From NCBI RefSeq assembly GCF_003606365.2, contig NZ_CP031933.2, positions 1,054,001-1,118,000 on the forward strand: a DNA stretch of 64,000 bases, in the 5' to 3' direction. Source of the DNA: Companilactobacillus zhachilii (GTDB lineage Bacteria > Bacillota > Bacilli > Lactobacillales > Lactobacillaceae). Positions 44,136 to 52,790 of this stretch are shown piece after piece. Numbering within the stretch: the stretch's first letter is position 1; the number at the start of each line of letters is the position of its first letter. The translations under genes were made by a program, and so were the position numbers. The notes beneath the pieces were generated by a model. That model worked only from the letters and a program-made list of their open reading frames with translations. It did not search any database and was not told where the DNA came from.

Positions 44136-44555
44136 ATGGCTGAACAAAAATATGTTTCTCTACAACAAGATAGTGGAAAAATAAACGGTAATGTTGAAAT
44201 ATCACATCAAGTTATTGAGATCCTCTTGGGAATTGCTACTAACCAAGTTGAAGGCGTTTATGAAATGCGTGGAACTATTTCAAGTCGAATAGATTCACTT
44301 TTTGGACGTATCAATCATGGTAAGGGTGTTGATGTTTCATTTGCTGATGATCAAATATCGGCTAATGTTTACGTATATCTAGAATATGGCGTATCGATCC
44401 CTAAGGTATCCTTGGAGATCCAAAAATCAGCCATTGAACAACTTGAATTCATGACCGATTTAGATTTGAGTGAAATTAATGTGCATGTTGTAGGCTTGAT
44501 TGCTAAAAAAGAATCTGGCGAAATAGAACGTGTAACAACGGACAAAAAGGAATAA
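44136..44555 (+). CDS. yqhY: Asp23/Gls24-family protein (YqhY)
   Basis: The 139-residue Asp23-family protein has the pattern GNVEISHQVIEILLGIATNQVEGVYEMRG and VYLEYGVSIPKVSLEIQ. The paralogue between efp/acc genes and nusB in Bacillus is YqhY, linked to fatty-acid synthesis control rather than to envelope stress. It lies 23 bases after efp and 5 before nusB. Confidence 0.9.
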   Translation: MAEQKYVSLQQDSGKINGNVEISHQVIEILLGIATNQVEGVYEMRGTISSRIDSLFGRINHGKGVDVSFADDQISANVYVYLEYGVSIPKVSLEIQKSAIEQLEFMTDLDLSEINVHVVGLIAKKESGEIERVTTDKKE

Positions 44556-44560
44556 AACTA

Positions 44561-44965
44561 GTGATAAGTAGACATAAGATCAGAGAACTCGCAGTTCAAT
44601 CACTATTTTCCATCGAAACGACCCAGGATACTCCAGACGAGGCTATCGCATCTACCATGCAATTATGTGATGTCAGTACTGAGGCTGTTCCGGATTATTT
44701 AACATTTTTAGTTGCTGGTGCAGTTGAACATCAAGATGAACTTGATGAAATGATTGCTAAGCATCTAAAGAACAAATGGACAGTTAAAAGACTGTCTAGA
44801 ATTGATCGTGCAATTTTGCGCGTTGGTTTATTTGAAATGGAAAACAGTTTAGAAGTGCCAAAGAAAGTTGCAATTGACGAAGCAATCGAAATTGCCGGTG
44901 ACTTTGGCGACAAGGACTCAAAGTCCTTCGTTAATGGTATTTTATCTAATTTTGTAGAAGGGTAA
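44561..44965 (+). CDS. nusB: Transcription antitermination factor NusB
   Basis: NusB with NusE (S10) binds boxA of rRNA operons and prevents early termination. The 134-residue all-helical protein begins SRHKIRELAVQSLFSIE and has LKNKWTVKRLSRIDRAILRVGLFEM and VAIDEAIEIAGDFGDKDSKSFVNGIL. The start is GTG 44561 behind AAAAGGA. A terminator follows directly. Confidence 0.96.
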   Translation: MISRHKIRELAVQSLFSIETTQDTPDEAIASTMQLCDVSTEAVPDYLTFLVAGAVEHQDELDEMIAKHLKNKWTVKRLSRIDRAILRVGLFEMENSLEVPKKVAIDEAIEIAGDFGDKDSKSFVNGILSNFVEG

Positions 44966-44991
44966 AGGCTGGTAATTTTACCAGCCTTTTT
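44964..44991 (+). terminator. Terminator between nusB and folD
   Basis: A 12-bp perfect stem (AAAGGCTGGTAA / TTACCAGCCTTT) with a 2-base loop and T run overlaps the nusB stop and ends just before folD. folD translation must then depend on read-through or an unseen promoter in nusB. Confidence 0.85.
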
Positions 44992-45003
44992 ATGGTGATT
45001 AGT

Positions 45004-45852
45004 ATGGAATTATTAGAAGGCAAAAAAGTAGCAGCAGCATTAGATGAAACAATGACACAACGTGTCGCAGAATTGAAGAAAAAAGGTGTCACACCTGGCT
45101 TAGCCGTTATCTTAGTCGGTGACAATAGCGCCAGTGCAGTGTACGTTCGTAACAAGAAACGTCGTGCTGAAAAACTAGGCATTAATTTCCAATTGATTCA
45201 TTTTGAAGCAACTGTTTCCGAAGAAGAATTGTTGAACAAAATCGATGAATTAAATCACGATCAAGCAATTGATGGATTTATCGTACAACTACCAGTGCCA
45301 GATCATATTGATGAAGATAAGGTTATTGAAGCAATTGATCCTCATAAAGACGTTGATGGTTTTACACCAATTAGTGTTGGAAATCTCTGGATTGGAACAC
45401 CACTAACCAAACCAGCCACTGCTTCAGGTATTTTAATGATGTTAGATCACTACAATGTTGACCTTGATGGTAAAAATGTTGTAATTGTTGGTCGTAGTAA
45501 TATTGTTGGTAAACCAACTGCTGCTTTAATGTTAGATCGTAATGCCACTGTAACGATTACACATTCACATACTAAGAACTTAAAAGAAATTACAAGTAAG
45601 GCTGATGTGCTTGTTGTAGCCATTGGAAGAGCTAAATTCATTACATCGGAATACGTCAAAGATCAAGCTATCGTAGTTGATGTAGGGATGGACCGTGACG
45701 AGAATGGCAAACTTTGTGGTGACGTGGATTTTGATGATGTGAAGGACAAAGCCTCCATGATGACACCAGTACCTGGTGGTGTTGGTCCAATGACAATCAC
45801 AGCACTAGTAGATCAAGTGATTGAATTAGCCGAAGGCAGGGCAAATGGATAA
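45004..45852 (+). CDS. folD: Methylenetetrahydrofolate dehydrogenase/cyclohydrolase
   Basis: The bifunctional enzyme interconverts 5,10-methylene-THF and 10-formyl-THF. The 282-residue protein has VYVRNKKRRAEKLGI (catalytic lysine region), QLPVPDHID, the NADP site VGRSNIVGKPTAALML and PVPGGVGPMTITAL. ATG 45004 is preferred to ATG 44992, which touches the terminator; the ribosome site (GGTGAT) is weak. It overlaps xseA by 8 bases. Confidence 0.95.
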   Translation: MELLEGKKVAAALDETMTQRVAELKKKGVTPGLAVILVGDNSASAVYVRNKKRRAEKLGINFQLIHFEATVSEEELLNKIDELNHDQAIDGFIVQLPVPDHIDEDKVIEAIDPHKDVDGFTPISVGNLWIGTPLTKPATASGILMMLDHYNVDLDGKNVVIVGRSNIVGKPTAALMLDRNATVTITHSHTKNLKEITSKADVLVVAIGRAKFITSEYVKDQAIVVDVGMDRDENGKLCGDVDFDDVKDKASMMTPVPGGVGPMTITALVDQVIELAEGRANG

Positions 45853-47194
45853 TGAGCAATATTTAACAGTTACCGCTTTAAGCCAATATTTGAAGAGAAA
45901 ATTTGACGTGGACCCTTATTTGGGCCACGTCTATTTGATGGGGGAGATCTCTAATTTTAGATTACGTCCCCATGCTCATCAATATTTCTCACTTAAAGAT
46001 GATAAGGCTAAGATTTCAGCAATCATGTTTCGTGGTAACTTTGAAAAAATTAAATTTCAACCTGAAGAGGGTATGCAAGTTCTTGTTCAAGGTCGAGTCT
46101 CATTATATGAGCCAAGTGGTTCTTATCAAATTTATATTGATTCGATGGAGCCAGCCGGCTTAGGAGCACTCTATTTAGCCTTTGAACAATTGAAAAAGAA
46201 ATTGGCGCAAGCAGGTGTCTTTGACTTACCAAAGAAGCCAATTCCCCAATTTCCTAAACGAATTGCTGTAGTAACTAGTCAATCTGGTGCAGTTATTCAT
46301 GATATTATGACGACCGTTGCTCGAAGATATCCAATCGTACAACTTGTTTTGTATCCCGCTCAAGTGCAAGGTGATGAAGCTGCGGCGACAATTGTTCGTC
46401 AAATTAACCGGATCAATGAAGCTGGTAACTTTGATACGATGATCATTGGTCGTGGTGGTGGTTCGATTGAAGATCTTTGGCCTTTTAACGAGGAGAGTGT
46501 TGCTCAAGCGATTGTGGAAAGCAAAATTCCTGTTATTAGTTCAGTTGGGCATGAAACTGATACCACGATTGCTGATCTGGTTGCTGACTTGCGGGCCGCT
46601 ACACCAACAGCTGCAGCAGAATTAGCAACCCCAGTTTTGAGTGACGTTTTGGAACACTTGCAAGACCTTCATACGAGACTTTACAGCGCTCAGAATAATT
46701 TGATAGGGAATTACAGCGACAAGGTCAAAAGTTTGTCTCAGAATGTCTTTTTGCAACATCCTGAGCGAATTTATGAAGTCTATCTACAAAAAGTTGATTA
46801 TTTGCAAGATAAGTTGCGTCAAAATACTCAGAATATTTTGAGCAATTCCAAGAACACACTGATACAGGATGCCAATCGTTTAGTTCAAGCGTCACCGCGA
46901 GATCAAATTTATAGTTATGGCAATCAGGTTAACCGGAATTATCAAATTTTAATTAATAATGTTAATAAAATCATCAATAAAAACCGTAATATTTTTAACA
47001 GTCAAGTAGCAACACTAGATTCGTTAAGTCCTTTGAAGACGTTGAGTCGTGGTTATGCTATACCAACAGGGAAAAACGGCAAAGTTTTGCGTGATGTGAC
47101 TGATTATCAAGTCGGAGATCCTGTCGATTTGAAAGTTAAAGATGGTAGCGTTAAGTTAATAACCAAAGAAGTAAGCGAGGATAATAATGGCTGA
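45845..47194 (+). CDS. xseA: Exodeoxyribonuclease VII large subunit
   Basis: XseA with XseB degrades single-stranded DNA. The 449-residue protein has an OB-fold (about 20-110, [21 protein letters not shown]), the catalytic core ([61 protein letters not shown]) and a long coiled-coil region. It overlaps folD and xseB by 8 bases each, so all three are coupled. Confidence 0.96.
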   Translation: MDNEQYLTVTALSQYLKRKFDVDPYLGHVYLMGEISNFRLRPHAHQYFSLKDDKAKISAIMFRGNFEKIKFQPEEGMQVLVQGRVSLYEPSGSYQIYIDSMEPAGLGALYLAFEQLKKKLAQAGVFDLPKKPIPQFPKRIAVVTSQSGAVIHDIMTTVARRYPIVQLVLYPAQVQGDEAAATIVRQINRINEAGNFDTMIIGRGGGSIEDLWPFNEESVAQAIVESKIPVISSVGHETDTTIADLVADLRAATPTAAAELATPVLSDVLEHLQDLHTRLYSAQNNLIGNYSDKVKSLSQNVFLQHPERIYEVYLQKVDYLQDKLRQNTQNILSNSKNTLIQDANRLVQASPRDQIYSYGNQVNRNYQILINNVNKIINKNRNIFNSQVATLDSLSPLKTLSRGYAIPTGKNGKVLRDVTDYQVGDPVDLKVKDGSVKLITKEVSEDNNG

Positions 47195-47423
47195 AAAGAA
47201 GACATTTGAAGAAAATTTAGCAGACTTAGAGGCAATTGTTTCAAATCTTGAATCTGGAAATGTGCCCTTAGAAGAAGCCATGGAAAAATTCAAAAAGGGC
47301 GTTACTTTAAGTAAAGAGCTTGAAAAGACATTAAGTGATGCTGAAGCAACTGTAACTAAGATCATGACTAAAGACGGTCAAGAGATCGATTTGAAGAATG
47401 GCCAAGATGAAGGTAAGGAATAA
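47187..47423 (+). CDS. xseB: Exodeoxyribonuclease VII small subunit
   Basis: The 78-residue helical protein ([33 protein letters not shown]) is XseB, several copies of which bind each XseA. It overlaps xseA by 8 bases and precedes ispA by 2 bases. Confidence 0.95.
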   Translation: MAEKKTFEENLADLEAIVSNLESGNVPLEEAMEKFKKGVTLSKELEKTLSDAEATVTKIMTKDGQEIDLKNGQDEGKE

Positions 47424-47425
47424 GT

Positions 47426-48274
47426 ATGGAAATTAAAAATTTTAAAGAATTCTGTGGACATGTTTTACCTGACTTCAATAAATTTTTAGATGACAAATTA
47501 AATTCTGAAATCAAACAAACCACTTTGCGTGATGCGATGCTTTATTCACTTGATGCCGGTGGTAAAAGAGTTCGTCCAATGCTTTTCTTAGCCGTTGCTT
47601 ATTCTTGTGGTGTTAAGTTAGAGGATTTATCAAAGTATTTCGATATTGCTGGGGCGATTGAATTAGTCCATACATATTCACTGATTCATGATGATTTGCC
47701 AGAAATGGATGACAGTGATTATCGCCGAGGACAATTAGCCAACCACAAGCAATTTGGAGTTGGTCCAGCCGTTTTAGCAGGTGATGGTTTATTGACTCAA
47801 GCCTTTTACTGGATCGCCAAGTCTAGTCTTAGCACCGATAAGCGGATGGCTGCAGTTCGTATTTTGGCTCATAATGCTGGTCCAATGGGAATGGTTGCTG
47901 GCCAGATGACTGACATTACGATGGAAGATAAAAAATTGTCTGAAACTGAGTTAACAACTTTGCATAAAGAAAAGACTGCTGATTTAATTACTGCTGCTGT
48001 GACAATGGGAGCATTTTGTGCTGGTCACGAATTATCAAAAAATCTGGTACAATACGCTAATAATATTGGTTTGGCTTTTCAGCTCAAGGATGATTTAAAT
48101 GACGCTGATGATGGCGAAGATATTGATAAGAACACTTTTCCTAACTTGATTGGGAAAACAGCAACTGAAGAAAAATTGCGTAATTTGGTGAAAGATGCCT
48201 TAAATGCAGTTTTAAAGGAAACAGAATTCGATAAAAACTTATTGGTAAGCTTTTTGGATTATTTTAAAGAATAG
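47426..48274 (+). CDS. ispA: Farnesyl diphosphate synthase
   Basis: This prenyl synthase condenses IPP with DMAPP/GPP for undecaprenyl-phosphate and other isoprenoids. The 282-residue protein has both Asp-rich motifs (DDLPEMDD and FQLKDDLND) and GGKRVRPML. dxs, which follows ispA in Bacillus, is absent, consistent with the mevalonate pathway of lactobacilli. Confidence 0.95.
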   Translation: MEIKNFKEFCGHVLPDFNKFLDDKLNSEIKQTTLRDAMLYSLDAGGKRVRPMLFLAVAYSCGVKLEDLSKYFDIAGAIELVHTYSLIHDDLPEMDDSDYRRGQLANHKQFGVGPAVLAGDGLLTQAFYWIAKSSLSTDKRMAAVRILAHNAGPMGMVAGQMTDITMEDKKLSETELTTLHKEKTADLITAAVTMGAFCAGHELSKNLVQYANNIGLAFQLKDDLNDADDGEDIDKNTFPNLIGKTATEEKLRNLVKDALNAVLKETEFDKNLLVSFLDYFKE

Positions 48275-48284
48275 GTGACACATA

Positions 48285-49109
48285 TTGGCAAAAAAAAGAA
48301 TTGATGTTTTATTAGTTGAACAAAATTTATTTGAATCACGAGAACAAGCAAAACGTTCTGTCATGGCGGGCGAAGTTTATAATCAAGACAACTTACGTTT
48401 TGATAAACCAGGTGAAAAAGTCGACGCGGACACAGTTTTTCATTTAGCAAAAAATGCACATAGTAAGTATGTCAGTCGTGGTGGCTACAAGCTTGAAAAG
48501 GCTTTGAAGTCATTTGATATCGATTTGAAAGATCGAATCTGCTTAGATATTGGTTCATCAACCGGCGGTTTTACTGATGTAGCTTTGCAAAATGGTGCTA
48601 CCAAGGTATATGCCTTAGATGTTGGTTACAACCAATTGGCTTGGAAACTTCGTCAAGATGAACGTGTGGTCGTGATGGAGCGGGTTAATTTCCGTTACAG
48701 TAAGCCAGAAGATTTTCATGAAGGTTTACCTCAATTTGCGATGACTGATGTTTCATTTATTTCTTTGGAATTGATTTTGCCACCAATGTTTAATATTATT
48801 CTGCCCGGTTCAGATGCGGTTTGTTTGATTAAGCCTCAATTTGAAGCTGGTCCCGAAAACGTTGGCAAGCACGGAATCGTTCGAGATCATAAAGTTCACC
48901 AAATGGTTTTGGAAAAAATTACTAATTTTGCCAAAAATGCTGGTTTCATTGTTTCTGGCTTGGACTTCTCGCCAATTAAGGGTGGAGAAGGTAACATTGA
49001 ATTCTTGATGCACATTCAAAAACCAGAAAATGAACAACCAGGGGAAATTTTAGAGACTGTTTCAGTTGAAAAGACAATGGAAGCAGCATACTCAAGTCTT
49101 AACAAATAG
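48285..49109 (+). CDS. tlyA: TlyA-family rRNA 2'-O-methyltransferase
   Basis: The 274-residue protein has an N-terminal S4 RNA-binding domain (about 1-60, RIDVLLVEQNLFESREQAKRSV) and an FtsJ-like methyltransferase domain (LDIGSSTGGFTDVALQNGA, DVSFISLELILP, IKPQFEAGPENVGKHGIVRD). TlyA methylates 16S and/or 23S rRNA cytidines. The start is TTG 48285 behind AGGTGA. In Bacillus ahrC/argR lies between this gene and recN; it is missing here. Confidence 0.93.
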   Translation: MAKKRIDVLLVEQNLFESREQAKRSVMAGEVYNQDNLRFDKPGEKVDADTVFHLAKNAHSKYVSRGGYKLEKALKSFDIDLKDRICLDIGSSTGGFTDVALQNGATKVYALDVGYNQLAWKLRQDERVVVMERVNFRYSKPEDFHEGLPQFAMTDVSFISLELILPPMFNIILPGSDAVCLIKPQFEAGPENVGKHGIVRDHKVHQMVLEKITNFAKNAGFIVSGLDFSPIKGGEGNIEFLMHIQKPENEQPGEILETVSVEKTMEAAYSSLNK

Positions 49110-49117
49110 GTGAGATA

Positions 49118-50815
49118 ATGCTAAAAAAATTAATAATCAATAATTTTGCAATCATCAACAAGTTGCAGATTGATTTTCATGACGGGATGACTGCTTTAAC
49201 TGGTGAAACTGGTGCTGGTAAATCAATCATTATTGATGCTTTAGGTTTGTTAGTCGGTAGCAGATCGTCAATTGATTTTATTAGAACAGGACAAGAGCAA
49301 CTGAATGTACAGGGACTATTTGAGGTGAAATCAAGTAGTCCTCTTTTTGCTATTTTAGATGAATATGGAATTGCTCACGAAGACAATCAATTGATTATCA
49401 AGCGGGAAATCAATCGTAAAGGTCGAAATGTTTGTCGGATTAATAATGAGTTAGTTAAAACAAATGTTTTACGACAAGTTGGCCAATTTTTAGTCGAGAT
49501 CCACGGTCAAAATCAGCAACAAGAGCTCTTGGACGAAGACAATCATATTAATATTTTGGATCGTTTTGCTGACGATGGTTTTCAAAAAGATTTAGTTAAA
49601 TATCAACAATTATTTGCGGAATATCAAGAAAAACGTAGTCGTTTGCGGACGATTCAAAAAAATTCTCAAAATTTAGCACAACGAATTGATATGTTGAAGT
49701 TTCAAATTGAAGAAATTGACAGTGCTAAAGTTATTGCTGGTGAAGACGATCAATTGGAAGATGAGAAAAACCAATTGTCCAATTTTGAAAAAATTAGTTC
49801 GGCTCTTCAAGAAAGTTATCGTGGACTATCCGAGAATAATGTTGGAGTTGTCGATGCCTTAGGCAATGTGCGTGATCAATTGGAAGACATTATGGATTAC
49901 GATAAGTCTTATAAGGAACTGTATGATTCAGTCAATGGAGCTTATTATCAGCTACAAGATAATGCGGCTACCATAGCTGATCAATTAGAGAATTTGGATT
50001 TTGATGAGAATCGTCTCGATAATATTCAAAAGCGTCTGATTACATTGGACAGTTTGAAGAAAAAATATGGCCCAAGTTTGGATGAAGTAATTGAATTTGG
50101 CAAAAATGCGCATCAAGAACTGTCAGAAATCGATATTGATGACAATACTGAAGCTAAATTGGAACAAGAAATTGCGACTTTCCAGCATAATTTAATTGAA
50201 TTGGGTAAGACACTTTCCAAACAACGTCACAAAACAGCGACAACTTTAGAAAAATCCATCAATCATCAATTGAAGGATCTATATATGCCCAATGCTAAAT
50301 TTGGTGTTTCTTTCAATTCATTAGAAGATGAAAATTTGTCTGATAATGGGATTGATCAAATTAGATTCGATTTGAAAACAAACGTTGGGGAAGACTTTAA
50401 ACCATTAGTCAAAGTTGCTTCTGGTGGTGAGCTATCCCGTGTTATCTTGGCATTTGAAGCTATTATTGCTGAAAAGATGAATGTTGAAACGATTGTTTTT
50501 GATGAAATTGATACAGGTGTCAGTGGTCGAGTTGCTCAAGCAATTGGGGATAAAATTTATAAAGTTTCACAATTTTTACAAGTGCTTTGTATTACTCATT
50601 TGCCTCAAGTAGCGGCAATGAGCGACCTTCAATTTGAGATAAAAAAAGAGACCGTTAAAGATAAAACCGAGACAAAGGTTTCATTACTTAACGATCTCCA
50701 AAGAATTGATGCTATTTCCTTGATGCTGGCTGGAACAAAGGTAACAGACTTAACCCGTCAGCATGCCCAAGAATTATTAGAATTAGCTGAAGGTGAACAA
50801 AAGCGTTTAGACTAA
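49118..50815 (+). CDS. recN: DNA repair protein RecN
   Basis: The SMC-like ATPase acts early in double-strand break repair. The 565-residue protein has Walker A GETGAGKS (about 31-38), the QNQQQELLDEDNH segment, a coiled-coil middle with a short hinge, the ABC signature VASGGELSRV and Walker B TIVFDEIDTGVSG. Its last 9 bases overlap the end of the convergent SOS-type gene. Confidence 0.96.
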   Translation: MLKKLIINNFAIINKLQIDFHDGMTALTGETGAGKSIIIDALGLLVGSRSSIDFIRTGQEQLNVQGLFEVKSSSPLFAILDEYGIAHEDNQLIIKREINRKGRNVCRINNELVKTNVLRQVGQFLVEIHGQNQQQELLDEDNHINILDRFADDGFQKDLVKYQQLFAEYQEKRSRLRTIQKNSQNLAQRIDMLKFQIEEIDSAKVIAGEDDQLEDEKNQLSNFEKISSALQESYRGLSENNVGVVDALGNVRDQLEDIMDYDKSYKELYDSVNGAYYQLQDNAATIADQLENLDFDENRLDNIQKRLITLDSLKKKYGPSLDEVIEFGKNAHQELSEIDIDDNTEAKLEQEIATFQHNLIELGKTLSKQRHKTATTLEKSINHQLKDLYMPNAKFGVSFNSLEDENLSDNGIDQIRFDLKTNVGEDFKPLVKVASGGELSRVILAFEAIIAEKMNVETIVFDEIDTGVSGRVAQAIGDKIYKVSQFLQVLCITHLPQVAAMSDLQFEIKKETVKDKTETKVSLLNDLQRIDAISLMLAGTKVTDLTRQHAQELLELAEGEQKRLD

Positions 50816-51127
50816 GTTGATTGATTTAATTTGGTCTAACATAACGATTTCAAAAAAGGCCGAATTCATCTTGAAAACGTATTTATTTTTATTAACTTGT
50901 GAAATAAATTTGCCTTGAAGCTGCTTGTCGTTTAACATTGTAATAACGACAGAATATTTGTTATTAAAACTTTGTTCTGCGAAAAGTTCTAGTTGCATTA
51001 AAGGCATTTGTTTAATTTGCGATTTCGATGCGACATTAAGATTAAAGTCAAAGTTGTTATTAATGAAGTTAGTGGTATTGTTGATTAGATTTGTAGTGAA
51101 ACGATTGTGTAATTGTTGTGCTTGCAT
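50807..51127 (-). CDS. Small protein under LexA-type boxes, possibly YolD-like
   Basis: The 106-residue protein is polar, with no membrane segment. Its C-terminal half (YSVVITMLNDKQLQGKF, VFKMNSAFFEIVMLDQIKSINLV) resembles the small beta-barrel of YolD-like proteins, usually encoded beside Y-family polymerases. GGGGG at 51134-51138 selects ATG 51127 over GTG 51145. Two LexA-like boxes flank its -10. It converges on recN with a 9-base overlap of 3' ends. The family call is weak by sequence and strengthened by the SOS-type promoter. No polymerase gene lies nearby. Confidence 0.6.
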   Translation of the reverse strand: MQAQQLHNRFTTNLINNTTNFINNNFDFNLNVASKSQIKQMPLMQLELFAEQSFNNKYSVVITMLNDKQLQGKFISQVNKNKYVFKMNSAFFEIVMLDQIKSINLV

Positions 51128-51138
51128 TTTTAAACCCC

Positions 51139-51179
51139 CGAACACTTGTTTGTATCTACATTATACGAACAAGTGTTTG
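51139..51179 (-). promoter_or_regulatory. Promoter with two LexA-type (SOS) boxes
   Basis: CGAACACTTGTTTG (51139-51152) and CGAACAAGTGTTTG (51166-51179) match the Gram-positive LexA box CGAAC-N4-GTTYG. The -10 of the small gene (TATAAT on the minus strand, 51160-51165) lies between them; TTGCTC about 17 bases further upstream could be the -35. Binding at both boxes would cover the promoter, so DNA damage should derepress the gene. Confidence 0.75.
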
Positions 51180-51306
51180 AAAGAGCAACTTTTATTTTGT
51201 ATTTCTTAAAAAAACTTTATCTTGACGTCGGTCAAAACCTTGAAAAACATATGATTTTATTGCATTATAGATATCATATTATATAGATAGTAGGGATAAC
51301 TTAATT

Positions 51307-51918
51307 ATGTCAAAAAGGGGAATGTTAATCGTTTTATCAGGTCCTTCTGGAGTAGGTAAAGGAACTGTTAGAAAAGCGATGTTGAAGAATTCATCAATTA
51401 AATTTGATTATTCTGTTTCGATGACGACACGTCAAATGCGTCCTGGTGAAGTCGATGGAGTCGATTATTATTTCCGAACAAATGAAGAATTTGAAGAGGA
51501 AATTAAGAATGGTGGCATGCTTGAATATGCTAAGTATGTTGACCATTATTACGGAACACCTTTGAAGTATGTCAACCAAAAGCTGGATGCTGGAATTGAT
51601 GTTTTACTAGAAATCGAAGTCAACGGTGCTATGCAAGTTCGTGAGAAGATGCCCGATGGTGTATTTCTTTTCCTAACACCACCTGATTTGACAAGTTTGC
51701 GTGATCGGATTACTCACCGTGGAACAGACGATGAGAAGACAATTGACAAACGTATGGAAAAAGCGAAAAAAGAAATCAAAATGATGACAAGCTATGACTA
51801 TGCCGTTGTTAATGATAAAATACCTAATGCAGTTGAAAAAATTGAAGGTATAATTAGAAGTGAACACTTAAGAGTGCCACGTGTAATTGACCAATACAAA
51901 AAAATAATAGGAGAATGA
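51307..51918 (+). CDS. gmk: Guanylate kinase
   Basis: Gmk phosphorylates GMP/dGMP to GDP/dGDP. The 203-residue protein has the P-loop [11 protein letters not shown], the GMP-binding [19 protein letters not shown] and the [13 protein letters not shown] segment. The ribosome site is modest (AGGGAT). The next gene, rpoZ, starts 6 bases after its stop, as in most Firmicutes. Confidence 0.96.
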   Translation: MSKRGMLIVLSGPSGVGKGTVRKAMLKNSSIKFDYSVSMTTRQMRPGEVDGVDYYFRTNEEFEEEIKNGGMLEYAKYVDHYYGTPLKYVNQKLDAGIDVLLEIEVNGAMQVREKMPDGVFLFLTPPDLTSLRDRITHRGTDDEKTIDKRMEKAKKEIKMMTSYDYAVVNDKIPNAVEKIEGIIRSEHLRVPRVIDQYKKIIGE

Positions 51919-51924
51919 TAATTT

Positions 51925-52179
51925 ATGATTATTTATCCATCAATTGATAAACTTTTAGATCGAGTTGATTCTCGTTATTCACTAGCAGTTCTAGCTGCAA
52001 AACGTGCGCACCAACTAGAAAATGGCGATATTGAATTATTGAACCATTATGAATCACCAAGAACCGTTGGCCGTGCTTTTGAAGAAATCGCCGATGATAA
52101 AATCGAAATCGATCCTAATTCAATTCTTCTTGAAAAAGAAGCCGAAAAGGTTGAAGAAGAGAAAAAAGAAGAAAACTAA
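51925..52179 (+). CDS. rpoZ: RNA polymerase omega subunit
   Basis: The 84-residue protein ([28 protein letters not shown]) is the omega subunit, which helps assemble RNA polymerase. The C-terminus is a Glu/Lys-rich tail. It ends the gmk-rpoZ unit before a terminator; coaBC and def, present in the Bacillus order before priA and fmt, are absent. Confidence 0.95.
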   Translation: MIIYPSIDKLLDRVDSRYSLAVLAAKRAHQLENGDIELLNHYESPRTVGRAFEEIADDKIEIDPNSILLEKEAEKVEEEKKEEN

Positions 52180-52189
52180 TAAAATTATT

Positions 52190-52226
52190 CCTTCACTGAT
52201 TTTTTGATTGGTGAAGGCTTTTTTTG
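52190..52226 (+). terminator. Terminator of gmk-rpoZ
   Basis: The stem CCTTCACTGAT / ATTGGTGAAGG, with one mismatch and a T-rich loop, is followed by a T run. Confidence 0.8.
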
Positions 52227-52237
52227 TTTTTGTATGG

Positions 52238-52413
52238 GCCGCATCCGGGCGAGAGAAATTTAGACTACTATGGGGACCAGTTCTAGCCAAGGTCTCGAAC
52301 TTCGCTTTGAAGCCTTGCAAAAGCAGCAAGTCTCCAAAGTCGTCCCGTGCTGTAAAGGCTAAAGCCTTAACACCACCTGCACAGCAGTCTAAATTTCTCT
52401 CGCCCGGATGCTA
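52238..52413 (+). repeat. Structured repeat unit, locus 8 left
   Basis: P1 here extends into the ends: gcatccgggcgagagaaatt pairs with aatttctctcgcccggatgc, unlike other units where a short asymmetry separates P1 from GCCG/CGGC. P2 is AGTTCTAG / CTCGAACT with one mismatch, P3 GCCTTGC / GCAAGTC and P4 GTGCTGTAAAGGC / GCCTTAACACCAC with loop TAAA. Confidence 0.85.
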
Positions 52414-52579
52414 GGTTATTGATGATATTATATTTAGTAGTTTTAGATTATTAACTTGATTGAAGGATGTTTTAGTTTATGAAAAAAGTATCTTGTATAA
52501 TTAAAGCGTAATATATATTAGGTGGCTTAAGGATGTTGTATTGAATTTCTTTAAACTAATACAGTGATTTCTATTAAAT

Positions 52580-52755
52580 TAGCTGGAGGGAGCAAGAGTT
52601 TTAGGCAGCAGTGAAGGTGGTGTTAGAGCTTTAGCTCTTACACCACGGGACGTGTTTTGAAATTCGCGTTTTTTGCGAAGTTCAAAACCGAGAGGCGAGA
52701 CCTTGGCTCGACTCGGTCCTCACAGCAGCCTAAAACTTTTGCTCCCGGAGGCGGC
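52580..52755 (-). repeat. Structured repeat unit, locus 8 right
   Basis: On the minus strand the unit starts GCCGCCTCCGGGAGC and ends CCTCCAGCTA. P1 pairs gggagcaaaagttttaggc with gcctaaaactcttgctccc with few mismatches. P2 is GAGTCGAG / CTCGCCTC with loop CCAAGGT. P4 is GTGGTGTAAGAGC / GCTCTAACACCAC with loop TAAA. Confidence 0.85.
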
Positions 52756-52790
52756 AACAATACAAGTTATTTCAGTATAGGTGGTTTTAT

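Larger units (their letters stand above)
52238..52755. mobile_element. Composite inverted-pair element, locus 8
   Basis: A forward unit (52238-52413) and a reverse unit (52580-52755) flank a 166-base AT-rich spacer, 518 bp in all, occupying nearly the whole gap between rpoZ and priA. The left outer end reads GCCGCATCCGGGC, the right one GCTCCCGGAGGCGGC. The priA start codon lies only 36 bases beyond, so the priA promoter is probably inside the element; TATAAT at 52496-52501 in the spacer is a candidate -10. Confidence 0.5.
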
